Source: Nonomuraea sediminis (lineage in GTDB: Bacteria; Actinomycetota; Actinomycetes; Streptosporangiales; Streptosporangiaceae). From it: a stretch of DNA of 64,000 bases. Positions 51,300-59,203 of the stretch are shown piece after piece. Location: NCBI RefSeq assembly GCF_018531495.1, contig NZ_JAHDTI010000028.1, positions 1-64,000 on the forward strand, read 5' to 3'. Within the stretch, counting starts at the first letter, position 1. Each line of letters begins with the position of its first letter. Both the position numbers and the translations under genes were made by a program. The notes under the pieces are model-generated. The model made no database searches, was not told the origin of the DNA, and worked only from the letters and a program-made list of their open reading frames with translations.

Positions 51300-51350
51300 C
51301 GGAGGGTTCTCCGATTCAATGGAGACTCTAACCGGAGAATCCTCCGGTTA
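51300..51350. promoter_or_regulatory. Two CGGAG-N4-CTCCG operators
   Basis: CGGAG-GGTT-CTCCG at 51300-51313 and a longer perfect palindrome TAACCGGAG-AATC-CTCCGGTTA at 51329-51350, 33-34 bp apart in the divergent promoter between the Ddn-like and TetR genes. Typical TetR dimer sites. Confidence 0.65.
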
Positions 51351-51382
51351 CAACCGCTATCCTCGTACCCGAGGGGAGAGGG

Positions 51383-51982
51383 ATGCCGAAGCGCCAGCCG
51401 CTGCCGATCGTCGGGCAGCCACAACCGGAGCGCGCAGACGCCGCGCGCAACCGGCAGAAGATCATCGAAGTGGCGGCCAGGATCATCGACGACCGCGGCG
51501 CCGAGCAGCTCTCGCTCGACGAGGTGGCCCGCGAGGCCTGCGTCGGAGTCGGCACCGTCTACCGCAGGTTCGGCGACAGGAGCGGCCTGGTCTACGCGCT
51601 GCTCGACGAGCGCGAACGCCGCTTCCAGCAGGCGTTCCTGAGCGGCCCGCCACCGATCGGCCCCGGCGCGCCGCCCGCCGACCGCGTCAGGGCCTTCCTG
51701 CCCGCCCTGGTCGACCGCGTCGTGGACCAGCTCGACATGTTCCTGCTGCTGGAGTCGGGCGACGGCAAGAGCAGGTACGGCGGGCCGTACCGCGTCCACC
51801 ACACGCACCTGGCCACGCTGCTGGCCCAGGCCAAGCCGGGATGCGACCCCCACTTCCTCGCGGACGCGCTGCTCGCGCCGCTGAACGCGAGCCTGATCTG
51901 CTTCCAGCGCGACGAGCGCGGCATGACGGTCGACGACATCAAGCGCGGTTTCGCGACGCTGGCCGAAGCGGTCACGTCCTAG
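51383..51982 (+). CDS. TetR-family regulator
   Basis: 199 residues. HTH at ~20-65 (NRQKIIEVAARIIDDRGAEQ, VGVGTVYRRFGDRSGLVYAL). C-terminal domain not assigned. Probably represses itself and the divergent F420 oxidoreductase via the operators at 51300-51350. Its TAG overlaps tail-to-tail with the VOC gene by 4 bases. Confidence 0.92.
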   Translation: MPKRQPLPIVGQPQPERADAARNRQKIIEVAARIIDDRGAEQLSLDEVAREACVGVGTVYRRFGDRSGLVYALLDERERRFQQAFLSGPPPIGPGAPPADRVRAFLPALVDRVVDQLDMFLLLESGDGKSRYGGPYRVHHTHLATLLAQAKPGCDPHFLADALLAPLNASLICFQRDERGMTVDDIKRGFATLAEAVTS

Positions 51983-52335
51983 GTCATCAGCAACAGCAGG
52001 TTGCCCTCCGAGTCACGGATCGCGGCCATCCGGATCTCGGCGCCCGGGCTGCCGAACGTGCCGTCGTCGGTGAAGATCAGGTGCGGCTCCTCCACGATCT
52101 CGACGCCGCGCTCCCTGAGGCGGGCGATGTCGCCGTCGAGGTCGTCGGTCCGCAGGTAGAGCAGGGCCGGCGGCGCGCCCTTCTCGATCAGCAGCCGCGT
52201 GCCGTCCAGGTCGAGGAAGACCAGCCCAGGAGGGTCGAACGTGGCGATGTGCCGCAGCCCCAGCACATCTCGATAGAACGCGGTCGCCCGCGCCAGATCC
52301 TCCGCATGCTGCGCCACCTGCCGCAGTCCCCTCAT
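51979..52335 (-). CDS. VOC family protein
   Basis: 118 residues: QVAQHAEDLARATAFYRDVL, LGLRHIATFDPPGLVFLDLD, YLRTDDLDGDIARLRERGV and a terminal IRDSEGNLLLLM with the metal-site pattern of glyoxalase-fold proteins. Ligand unknown. Its terminator region is shared with the convergent TetR gene. Confidence 0.88.
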   Translation of the reverse strand: MRGLRQVAQHAEDLARATAFYRDVLGLRHIATFDPPGLVFLDLDGTRLLIEKGAPPALLYLRTDDLDGDIARLRERGVEIVEEPHLIFTDDGTFGSPGAEIRMAAIRDSEGNLLLLMT

Positions 52336-52387
52336 ACCGCGAAAGTAGACTCAATTTTCTGCCTCTGTACGGCAAGTTCCTACTTCT

Positions 52388-52484
52388 GTACGGCAAGCCA
52401 CCGCCACCGACCGCCCACCGCACTTCGGCTGAGGACCCGCGCCCGGCGCTTCCGGCGAGTCGGCGCCACTCACCCACCGCCACG
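52388..52484 (-). repeat. Dispersed ~95-bp repeat, copy C (reverse)
   Basis: Reverse complement contains GCCGACTCGCCGGAAGCGCC, GGGCGCGGGTCCTCAGC, then GGTGGGCGG...GGCTTGCCGTAC, matching copies A, B and D. Preceded by two short GTACGGCAAG motifs. Confidence 0.7.
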
Positions 52485-52510
52485 GCCCCCGGAATCCACC
52501 TCCCGCGGCC

Positions 52511-52892
52511 ATGGTTCCCCGCCGCACAAGGCGCCGCCTTCGCCGTCCCACGCCCCGCCGACCCGGCGCCCGGGAACCGGCTCGGGCCCACTCCAGACGG
52601 GCCCCGTCCGCCACGGCACCCGGATCCGCGTCCCGCAGTCATGGTCCCCCGCCGCACAAGGCGCCGCCTTCGCCGTCCCACGCCCCGCCGACCCGGCGCC
52701 CGGGAACCGGCCTGGGCCCACTCCAGACGGGCGCCTTGCGCTGTGACGATGAAGAAGCGTCACCGACCCGCCAATCCGGCGCCTGGGAAACGGCCTGGGC
52801 TCCACTCCAGGCGGGTCCCATCGACGAGAAGCGGCACCGACCCGCCGACCGGGCGACCGGGGCTTGGGCCCACTTCAGGTGGGTCCTGTGCG
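52511..52892. repeat. 130-bp tandem repeat with diverged further units
   Basis: Unit 1 (52511-52640) and unit 2 (52641-~52735) are nearly identical: ATGGTCCCCCGCCGCACAAG, GCGCCGCCTTCGCCGTCCCA, CGACCCGGCGCCCGGGAACC, GGCCCACTCCAGACGGG. Two diverged modules follow (~52760-52892), recognisable by CACCGACCCGCC and CCACTCCAGGCGGGTCCC / CCACTTCAGGTGGGTCC. No gene. Confidence 0.7.
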
Positions 52893-52988
52893 CCGTGACG
52901 GTGAGAGAGCGTCATCGACTCGCCGGAAGCGCCGGGCGCGGGTCCTCAGCGCACGACGGTGGGCGGCCGGTGGGGTGGCCTGCCGTAC
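52893..52988 (+). repeat. Dispersed ~95-bp repeat, copy D
   Basis: GTGACGGTGAG..., CATCGACTCGCCGGAAGCGCC, GGGCGCGGGTCCTCAGCGCA, CGACGGTGGGCGGCCGGTGG, GGTGGCCTGCCGTAC. Closest to copy A, sharing the CGCACGACGG block. Confidence 0.75.
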
Positions 52989-52996
52989 AAGAGAAA

Positions 52997-53076
52997 TGCC
53001 TGGCGTCTGAACAGAGAGTGCCTGGCGTCTGAGAAAGGGTGCCTGGCGTCTGAAGAAAGAGTGCCTGGCGTGTGAG
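52997..53076. repeat. Four ~22-bp tandem repeats after the DUF4245 gene
   Basis: TGCCTGGCGTCTGA recurs at 52997, 53019, 53040 and (with one change) 53063, separated by short purine-rich spacers. It lies immediately downstream of the minus-strand DUF4245 stop. Confidence 0.7.
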
Positions 53077-53081
53077 AGAGG

Positions 53082-53606
53082 TCAGCTTCGGGGCTGGAGG
53101 GCGGTGGCCAGGTCGGTGAGTTCGGGCCAGTCGGCGGTGCCGGTGATGACCAGGGTGACGTCGGGGCGGGTGAGCACGAGGCTGCGCTGGTTCTTGTCCT
53201 CGCGGAACCGCTTGTCCCACGTGGCCCCGTTGATCTGCGCGGTGCCGACCGACTTGTCGCTGTTGGCCATGCGGTTGGCGAAGTCGGCCGCGGGCTTCTC
53301 GTCGCTCTGGACGAACATGGCATGCTGGCGCTTGGCCGTGGCATACCCCAGGTAGAGCACCTGCGCGCCGTTGGCCCCCTTGGCGATGCGGTTGCTGTTG
53401 GGCACCCACCCCGCGGGATCCTTCGTGGGGGCCCAGACCTTGTACGGCACGCTGTGGCCGAAGTTGGCGACGGTGATCGAGTAGTCAAGCTTGGGGATGT
53501 GCTCCTCCCTGCTCTGTGGCGTGACGAGCAGGAAAAGGGCGGCCGCAGCCACGCACACGAACAGGGCTACCGCATAGCCCCAGAATCCCTCGGTGAACCG
53601 TCGCAC
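53082..53606 (-). CDS. DUF4245 membrane-anchored protein
   Basis: 174 residues from GTG 53606. One TM (YAVALFVCVAAAALFLLVTP) then an ectodomain: VPYKVWAPTKDPAGWVPNSN, GAQVLYLGYATAKRQHAMFV, ATWDKRFREDKNQRSLVLTR. DUF4245 is conserved next to glpX in actinobacteria (Rv1100 position). Function unknown. A much longer open frame upstream runs antisense into the TetR gene and is rejected. Confidence 0.85.
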   Translation of the reverse strand: MRRFTEGFWGYAVALFVCVAAAALFLLVTPQSREEHIPKLDYSITVANFGHSVPYKVWAPTKDPAGWVPNSNRIAKGANGAQVLYLGYATAKRQHAMFVQSDEKPAADFANRMANSDKSVGTAQINGATWDKRFREDKNQRSLVLTRPDVTLVITGTADWPELTDLATALQPRS

Positions 53607-53617
53607 ATCTGGCGAGG

Positions 53618-54211
53618 TTACCCGCTGGCAGGGCCGCCTGCCGAAGCGACCGGTCGGATCTGGCCGATGATCGTGAGCACTTCCTCGGCCAGAGCGCGGT
53701 TGCCGGTCGGCACGACCTCGTTGACGGCGGCCGCCAAGGCGCCGGTGATGACCAGGACGAGGGCCGGGTCGTCCTCGAACAGCACCGCGTTTCGCCTGGC
53801 CCAGGTGCGCAGCCGGTCGCGCATTACGACCTCGAACCCAGGGGGCCCGTCGCCGCGTAGGAACAGCGCGGCCACGTCCTGCTCCTCCAGGCATCCTTCG
53901 AGGTAGGCGCGGGCGGCGTCGATGAACACCCGCATCGGGTCGGTCTCGCCCCTGGCGCGGGCCTCGCGGGCGGCGTCCTTGGTGCGCCGCGCCTGGCGGG
54001 CCTGGAACTCCTCGAACAGCGTCAGGTAAAGATCGGCTTTGCCGGAGAAGTGGTGGTAGAGGCTGCCGACGCTGGCGTCGGCCTTGGCCACCACGTCGGT
54101 CACGCCGGCCTCGGCGAATCCCTTGCGGATGAAGACTTCGCGGGCAGCCGCGAGGAGCGCGGCGCGGGTGGCGGCCCCCCGCCCCGTAACCGCCTGATCC
54201 ACGTCGCTCAT
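53618..54211 (-). CDS. TetR-family regulator
   Basis: 197 residues from ATG 54211 with AAGGAG upstream. HTH (TRAALLAAAREVFIRKGFAE, ASVGSLYHHFSGKADLYLTL) is followed by an unassigned ligand domain. It lies between DUF4245 and glpX, splitting an otherwise conserved pair; its stop is 11 bases before the DUF4245 start, so the two may be co-transcribed. Confidence 0.92.
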   Translation of the reverse strand: MSDVDQAVTGRGAATRAALLAAAREVFIRKGFAEAGVTDVVAKADASVGSLYHHFSGKADLYLTLFEEFQARQARRTKDAAREARARGETDPMRVFIDAARAYLEGCLEEQDVAALFLRGDGPPGFEVVMRDRLRTWARRNAVLFEDDPALVLVITGALAAAVNEVVPTGNRALAEEVLTIIGQIRPVASAGGPASG

Positions 54212-54375
54212 TCGATCTCCTTTGTGCCGGACACGAACCTGATCGCGCACTGTGTATCGACCAAAACCCGCGCCGGGAAACGGGAGTAAGCCAAGGCAGG
54301 CACATTATCCTCCGCTGACCGGGAAAGAGGGGACAACTACCATCGACTTCAGTTGTCCACTTGGGAGGCCGCATC

Positions 54376-55410
54376 ATGTCCGATCAGACGTCCGTACCCG
54401 CAGCCCTGGCCACAGGCGAGCACGCCCCTGATCGCAACCTGGCACTGGAGCTGGTTCGCGTCACGGAGGCGGCCGCGATGGCGGCGGCCCGCTGGGTCGG
54501 CAGGGGTGACAAGAACGGCGCCGACGGCGCCGCGGTCAACGCCATGCGCCAGCTGATCAACACGGTGTCCATGAACGGCGTGGTGGTCATCGGCGAGGGC
54601 GAGAAGGACCACGCCCCGATGCTCTACAACGGCGAGCGCGTGGGCGACGGCAGCGGCCCCGACTGCGACGTCGCGGTCGACCCGATCGACGGCACCCGCC
54701 TGACCGCGCTCGGCATGCCCGATGCCGTGAGCGTGATCGCGGTCAGCGAGCGCGGCTCGATGTACGACCCGTCGGCCGTGTTCTACATGGAGAAGCTGGT
54801 CACCGGCCGGGCCGCGGCCGACGTGGTGGACATCGACGCGCCCGTGGCCGACAACATCAACGCCGTGGCCAGGGCCAAGGGCTGCTCATCCGCCGACGTC
54901 ACGGTCGTCGTCCTGGACCGGCCCCGCCACGAGCGGCTGGTCAAGGAGATCAGGGAGACCGGCGCGCGGATCAAGTTCATCCCTGACGGCGACGTGGCCG
55001 GCGCGATCATGGCGGCCCGCGAGGGCACGGGCATCGACCTGATGCTCGGCATCGGCGGCACCCCCGAGGGCATCGTGGCCGCGTGCGCGCTCAAGTGCCT
55101 GGGCGGCGTCATCCAGGGCAAGCTGTGGCCGCGCGACGAGGCCGAGCGCCGCAAGGCCCTGGACGCCGGGCACGACCTCGGCCAGGTCCTCACCACGAAC
55201 GACCTGGTCACCTCCGACGACGTCTTCTTCGCCGCCACCGGCATCACGCAGGGCGAGCTCATGCAGGGTGTGCGCTTCCGCAGCGGCGTGGCGGTCACGC
55301 ACTCGCTGGTGATGCGCGGGCGCTCGGGCACGATCCGCAAGGTGGAGAGCGAGCACCAGCTCTGGAAACTGCGGGCCTACAGCGCGATCAACTTCGACAG
55401 CGCCGGTTAG
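54376..55410 (+). CDS. glpX: Class II fructose-1,6-bisphosphatase
   Basis: 344 residues. RGDKNGADGAAVNAMRQLIN, VVIGEGEKD, DCDVAVDPIDGTRLTALGMP (metal site), DVTVVVLDRPRHERLVKEIR and GTPEGIVAACALKCLGG are GlpX hallmarks. The gluconeogenic FBPase of actinobacteria (Rv1099c type). ATG 54376 after GGGAGG. Overlaps the convergent DUF1707 gene by 4 bases. Confidence 0.97.
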   Translation: MSDQTSVPAALATGEHAPDRNLALELVRVTEAAAMAAARWVGRGDKNGADGAAVNAMRQLINTVSMNGVVVIGEGEKDHAPMLYNGERVGDGSGPDCDVAVDPIDGTRLTALGMPDAVSVIAVSERGSMYDPSAVFYMEKLVTGRAAADVVDIDAPVADNINAVARAKGCSSADVTVVVLDRPRHERLVKEIRETGARIKFIPDGDVAGAIMAAREGTGIDLMLGIGGTPEGIVAACALKCLGGVIQGKLWPRDEAERRKALDAGHDLGQVLTTNDLVTSDDVFFAATGITQGELMQGVRFRSGVAVTHSLVMRGRSGTIRKVESEHQLWKLRAYSAINFDSAG

Positions 55411-56054
55411 CGGCGGCGCTTGCGGCGGGGTGGCTCCTTGACCTTGACCTCGCCGGCGAAGTTCGTCGTGCGGACCTCCACCACCGGGGCGTCCGGCGCG
55501 GTGGGCTGCTTGGTCAGGCGCTTGGTCTCGCCCTTGGCGACCCGGATGACCTCCAGGTCCTCGGGCACATGGATCTCCAGCCCGCCGAAGACCAGCGTGG
55601 CGTTGATGATGATGCGCCGGTTCTGCAGGATCGCGTCGCGCAGGTCGAGCGTGGTCGTGCCGAACATGGCCGTGACGCTGAGCTCGGCGGGCACGACCCA
55701 GCGCCCGCCGCGCTGCTCCTTCTTGAAGATCGCCGAGACGGGGCGGCCGTCGAGGTTGAGCGGCTGCTGGTCGGCGGGCAGCAGGTCACCGGTGAGCTGG
55801 GCGAGGTCGCCGAGGGTGCGGGCGGAGTACAGCACGCCCAGGCGCTCCTCGAGCTCGTCCAGCGTGATGCGCCCGTCGGCGTGCGCGTCCTGCAGCACCT
55901 GAGCGATGCGCTCGCGGTCGTCGTCCGAGGCCCGCAGCTCGTGCGGCGGCGGCACGGCTCCCTCCTTGGGACGGCGCGCCGCGACCAGCTCCTCGGCCAG
56001 CCGCTCTCCAACTTCTTGCAGGCGGGGTAGCCAGGATCCCGGGCGTTCATTCAC
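55407..56054 (-). CDS. DUF1707 + LiaF-like C-terminal domain protein
   Basis: 215 residues from GTG 56054. DUF1707 at ~45-100 (ELRASDDDRERIAQVLQDAH, ADGRITLDELEERLGVLYSA, TLGDLAQLTGDL), then a beta-helix-like cell-wall-response domain (ELSVTAMFGTTTLDLRDAIL, IIINATLVFGGLEIHVPEDL). Basic C-terminus. No TM seen. Likely envelope-stress related by domain analogy only. Confidence 0.9.
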   Translation of the reverse strand: MNERPGSWLPRLQEVGERLAEELVAARRPKEGAVPPPHELRASDDDRERIAQVLQDAHADGRITLDELEERLGVLYSARTLGDLAQLTGDLLPADQQPLNLDGRPVSAIFKKEQRGGRWVVPAELSVTAMFGTTTLDLRDAILQNRRIIINATLVFGGLEIHVPEDLEVIRVAKGETKRLTKQPTAPDAPVVEVRTTNFAGEVKVKEPPRRKRRR

Positions 56055-56104
56055 ACTTCCGACGATATCCGGCAGGCGGGGGATTCGCTGACTCTGACGG
56101 CGTG

Positions 56105-56656
56105 TCAGGCGATTCGCGCAAGCAGGTCGTCCACTTCCTCGGCCAGCGAGCGGTCCACCGGGGCGTGCCGGTTGAGCAGCCGGTACCACATCACCCCGAA
56201 GATCATGTCGACCACGAGCTCGGGATCGATCCCCTCGGGTAGCACGCCCCTCTCCAGCACCTCGCGCAACGCCTGCCTGCGGTGCCCTATGAGACGTTCA
56301 CGCAGCTTGGCGGCGAAGACGGGATCGGCCTGGGCGTCGGCCATCAGCCCCACGATGATCGGGCCCGTGGGGCCGCCCGCCACGGTGAACGTGCGGTCGA
56401 GGAAGGCCACCAGGTCCGCCCGGGCGTCGCCGCTGCCGGGTGGGGGCTCCACCTTGGGGCCGACCAACTCGGTGACCGCCTCGAGCAGCACCTCGGCCTT
56501 GGTCTGCCACCAGCGGTAGAGGGTCTGCCTGCCGGTGCCCGCGGCCTCGGCGATGCCCTTGAGCGTGACGTTCTGGTAGCCGTCACGGGCGCACAGCTCG
56601 AGCGCGGCCTTGAGGATCGCTTTCCTGGACTCCTCGCTGCGCGGTCTTCCCACCAT
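56105..56656 (-). CDS. TetR-family regulator
   Basis: 183 residues. HTH SRKAILKAALELCARDGYQN followed by TGRQTLYRWWQTKAEVLLEA; C-terminal TetR_C_16/DUF-type with DPELVVDMIFGVMWYRLLNR. Divergent from an SDR gene over an inverted repeat, hence its probable repressor. Confidence 0.92.
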   Translation of the reverse strand: MVGRPRSEESRKAILKAALELCARDGYQNVTLKGIAEAAGTGRQTLYRWWQTKAEVLLEAVTELVGPKVEPPPGSGDARADLVAFLDRTFTVAGGPTGPIIVGLMADAQADPVFAAKLRERLIGHRRQALREVLERGVLPEGIDPELVVDMIFGVMWYRLLNRHAPVDRSLAEEVDDLLARIA

Positions 56657-56672
56657 GGACGGTCACTTTACA

Positions 56673-56713
56673 AGACACCGTGCCTCGTTTTATAGTTTCG
56701 AGGCAAGATGTCT
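56673..56713. promoter_or_regulatory. Inverted repeat operator between TetR and SDR genes
   Basis: AGACACCGTGCCTCG (56673-56687) and CGAGGCAAGATGTCT (56699-56713) form imperfect arms around an AT-rich TTTTATAGTTT, where the promoters should lie. Fits TetR control in both directions. Confidence 0.6.
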
Positions 56714-56731
56714 CGTATTTAGGAGTGCGTG

Positions 56732-57439
56732 ATGCGCGTAGTGATCGTGGGCGGCACGACAGGTATCGGCCTGGCGACGGCCGCCCTGCTCGAGAAGGGC
56801 GGCGCCGAGGTGGTCATCACCGGGCGGTCGGCCGAGCGAGTCGAGTCGGCGTTGAAGGAGCTGGGCGACCGCGCCTCCGGGCAGGCCGTTGACGCCACCG
56901 ACGTGGAGGTGACCAGGGAGTTCTTCGCCGGGCTCGGCACGGTCGACCATGTGGTGATCACCGTGACGGCCCGCGGTGGTGCCGGGCCGTTGCGTACGCT
57001 GACCAGGGAGGACCTGGTCAGGGGTATCGAGGGCAAGCTGATCCCGCATCTGCTGACGGCTCAGGCGGCGCTGGAGGTGCTGAGCCCGCAGGGCTCGATC
57101 ACGTTCGTGACCGCGGCCTCGGCCGGGGCCGCGTACCCCGGGGTGTCGGCGCTGGCGGCGGTCAACGGCGGGCTCGAGGCCACCGTGCCCGGGCTCGCGC
57201 TCGAGCTGGCGCCGGTCCGGGTGAACGCGGTCTCCCCCGGCGTGATCGACACCGAGTGGTGGTCCACGCTCGACCCGTCGGTCCGGTCCGCGGTGCTGTC
57301 GAGCTCGGCGGCGGCGACGCCCGTCGGGCGGGTGGGCAGCGCCGAGGAGGTCGCGGCCACGATCGCGTTCGTGGTGAACAACGGGTTCGTGACCGGGACC
57401 GTGCTGACCGTCGACGGCGGCGGGCGCCTCAAGGCGTGA
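56732..57439 (+). CDS. SDR-fold protein lacking the catalytic Tyr-Lys pair
   Basis: 235 residues. NAD(P)-binding GGTTGIGLATAALLEKGGAE and ITGRSAERVES (NADP-type Arg) are typical, as is the C-terminal NNGFVTGTVLTVDGGGRL. Where classical SDRs have YxxxK, this protein reads YPGVSALAAVNGGLEA, with Ala-Ala-Val-Asn in place of Ser-Lys, so the lysine is absent. It may act as a binding or regulatory protein or use another mechanism. ATG 56732 has AGGAG 5 bases upstream. Confidence 0.9.
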   Translation: MRVVIVGGTTGIGLATAALLEKGGAEVVITGRSAERVESALKELGDRASGQAVDATDVEVTREFFAGLGTVDHVVITVTARGGAGPLRTLTREDLVRGIEGKLIPHLLTAQAALEVLSPQGSITFVTAASAGAAYPGVSALAAVNGGLEATVPGLALELAPVRVNAVSPGVIDTEWWSTLDPSVRSAVLSSSAAATPVGRVGSAEEVAATIAFVVNNGFVTGTVLTVDGGGRLKA

Positions 57440-57445
57440 TTCTTC

Positions 57446-57471
57446 GGGTACGGCAGGCGCCTGCCGTACCC
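57446..57471. terminator. Perfect 26-bp GTACGGC palindrome
   Basis: GGGTACGGCAGGC directly followed by GCCTGCCGTACCC, 7 bases after the SDR stop and 2 bases after a small minus-strand ORF stop; it can serve as a bidirectional terminator. Confidence 0.75.
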
Positions 57472-57472
57472 G

Positions 57473-57544
57473 TCAGTGCCCGAGCTTGTGGAGGTCGGCG
57501 AACTGGGCGTCGGTGAGCTGGAGCGCCAGGGACCCGATCTTCAT
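57473..57544 (-). CDS. Possible 23-residue peptide or gene relic
   Basis: ATG 57544 with GGGAG 9 bases upstream encodes M-K-I-G-S-L-A-L-Q-L-T-D-A-Q-F-A and then D-L-H-K-L-G-H before a stop at the shared palindrome. The text is strikingly protein-like for intergenic DNA. It is either a real small ORF antisense between two SDR genes, or the 5' end of a deleted gene. Not recognised. Confidence 0.35.
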   Translation of the reverse strand: MKIGSLALQLTDAQFADLHKLGH

Positions 57545-57624
57545 GTCAATCACTCCCTGATTAGGTGTCGCGAGCTCGTAACCAGGGAAAATTCGCCGTT
57601 TGTTCCCCGTTGTCGGGAGGCCTC

Positions 57625-58395
57625 ATGCGCACCATCCTCATCACCGGCTCCACCCAGGGTCTCGGCCAGGAACTGGCCCACCGTCTGACGGCCGCCGGCG
57701 ACCGCGTCATCGTGCACGGCCGCTCGGAGATACGGCAGGCCGACGGGATCCGCGCGGACCTGGCGGACCTGCACGCGGTCGACGCCATGGCCACCTGGGT
57801 CCTCGACCGCTACGACCGGCTGGACGTCCTGATCAACAACGCCGGTGTCGGCGGCGGCAAGCCGGGCTCGGGCCGCGAGCTCAGCAAGGACGGCATCGAG
57901 CTCCGCTTCGCGGTCAACTACCTCGCGGGCTTCCACCTGACGCGCCGCCTGCTGCCGCTCCTGACGGCCTCCTCCCCCGCCCGCGTGGTCAACGTCGCCT
58001 CGGTCGGCCAGCAGGCGATCGACTTCTCCGACCCCATGCTCGAGCACGGGTACGGCAGGCAGCGCGCCTACAGCCAGAGCAAACTCGCGCAGATCATGTT
58101 CACCATCGACCTGGCGGAGGAACTCGCCTCCCAGGACGTCACGGTCAACGCCCTCCACCCGGCCACCTACATGGACACCACCATGGTCAGGGAAGCCGGA
58201 GCGCCCGTGCTGAGCACCGTGGCGGAAGGCGCGGACGCCACGATGAGCCTGGTGAACGGCCATGCCGGGGTGACGGGCCGCTACTTCAACGGCCATCACG
58301 AGGCGCGGGCCGACCCGCAGGCCTACGCCCCGGACGCCAGGCGCCGCCTGCGGGAGCTCTCGGACGCCCTGATCGAGCGCGCCCTGGGCCGGTAA
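57625..58395 (+). CDS. Short-chain dehydrogenase/reductase
   Basis: 256 residues. GSTQGLGQELAHRL (cofactor), VLINNAGVGG, VNVASVGQQ with catalytic Ser region, and YSQSKLAQIM supplying Tyr and Lys. Resembles retinol-dehydrogenase-like SDRs. ATG 57625 follows GGGAGG. Substrate unknown; not evidently co-regulated with the SDR before it because a palindrome intervenes. Confidence 0.93.
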   Translation: MRTILITGSTQGLGQELAHRLTAAGDRVIVHGRSEIRQADGIRADLADLHAVDAMATWVLDRYDRLDVLINNAGVGGGKPGSGRELSKDGIELRFAVNYLAGFHLTRRLLPLLTASSPARVVNVASVGQQAIDFSDPMLEHGYGRQRAYSQSKLAQIMFTIDLAEELASQDVTVNALHPATYMDTTMVREAGAPVLSTVAEGADATMSLVNGHAGVTGRYFNGHHEARADPQAYAPDARRRLRELSDALIERALGR

Positions 58396-58440
58396 ACCCG
58401 GAATCCCGGGGCCGGCCGGGGCGTTGTTGTGATCAACGAG

Positions 58441-59097
58441 ATGAGGCGGGGTGAGGGCGGGGTGCACCGGGGCGCTGGATGGGGTTTGGGCGCGGTCGGC
58501 GTGGGAGCGGCGGTGATCGTCGCGTTGGACCTGCTCCGGCTCGACCAGGTCGACCCGATCCGGCGGACGATCAGCGAGCACGGGCTCGGGCCGGAGGCCT
58601 GGGTGTTCGGGCTCGGGGTCGGGATCCTGGCCGCCGGGTCCGCGCTGATCGGGCTCTCCCTGGCGCACAGGAAGCTGGCCGGGCCCGTGGGGACGCTGGC
58701 GATGATGGTGTGGTCCATCGGACTGCTGGTGACCGCCACGTTCCACAAGCACGACTGGTCGGTGGGGCCCAGCCTGAGCGGCAGCATCCACCGCACGGGG
58801 AGTTTCGCCGCGTTCCTCGCGCTGCCCGTCGCGGTGCTGATCATCGCCCGCCCCTGGCGCCGCGTTGACGGACGGCGTCCCGCGGTGGCGGCGTTCCTGT
58901 TCGGGGTGGTGTCGGTGGTCTGGGTGATCGGCATCGCGACCATGGTCTACCTCGGCGTCCGCAGCGGGACGGCTTGGTGGCAGGTCATGCCTCTCGGGCT
59001 CGTCGAACGCGGTCTCGCGGTCACGGAGCTCGCCTCGCTGACCGCGCTGGGCATCTGGGCGGCCCGCCATACGCCTGTCCCCGAGCCCGTGAGATAG
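58441..59097 (+). CDS. DUF998 membrane protein
   Basis: 218 residues, six TM helices (AVGVGAAVIVALDLLRL, WVFGLGVGILAAGSALIGLS, TLAMMVWSIGLLVTATF, GSFAAFLALPVAVLIIARPW, VAAFLFGVVSVVWVIGIATM, LAVTELASLTALGIWAA). DPIRRTISEHGLG and FHKHDW are typical DUF998 loop motifs. Start uncertain (GTG 58429, ATG 58441). Function unknown. Confidence 0.85.
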   Translation: MRRGEGGVHRGAGWGLGAVGVGAAVIVALDLLRLDQVDPIRRTISEHGLGPEAWVFGLGVGILAAGSALIGLSLAHRKLAGPVGTLAMMVWSIGLLVTATFHKHDWSVGPSLSGSIHRTGSFAAFLALPVAVLIIARPWRRVDGRRPAVAAFLFGVVSVVWVIGIATMVYLGVRSGTAWWQVMPLGLVERGLAVTELASLTALGIWAARHTPVPEPVR

Positions 59098-59203
59098 GCC
59101 GTCCGGTCGTCGGAGACTCCCGGCGACCGGACCCGCACCACAGTGGCACCAGTGGGCACTCTTCTACATACCCGGACTTCGATGAACAAACGTCGCAAAC
59201 GGG

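Noticed and set aside
53607..54377. N-terminal extension of the DUF4245 gene to 431 residues
   Set aside because: The extra part lies over a well-supported TetR gene in another frame and over the glpX start; DUF4245 proteins are ~170-200 aa with the TM at the N-terminus.
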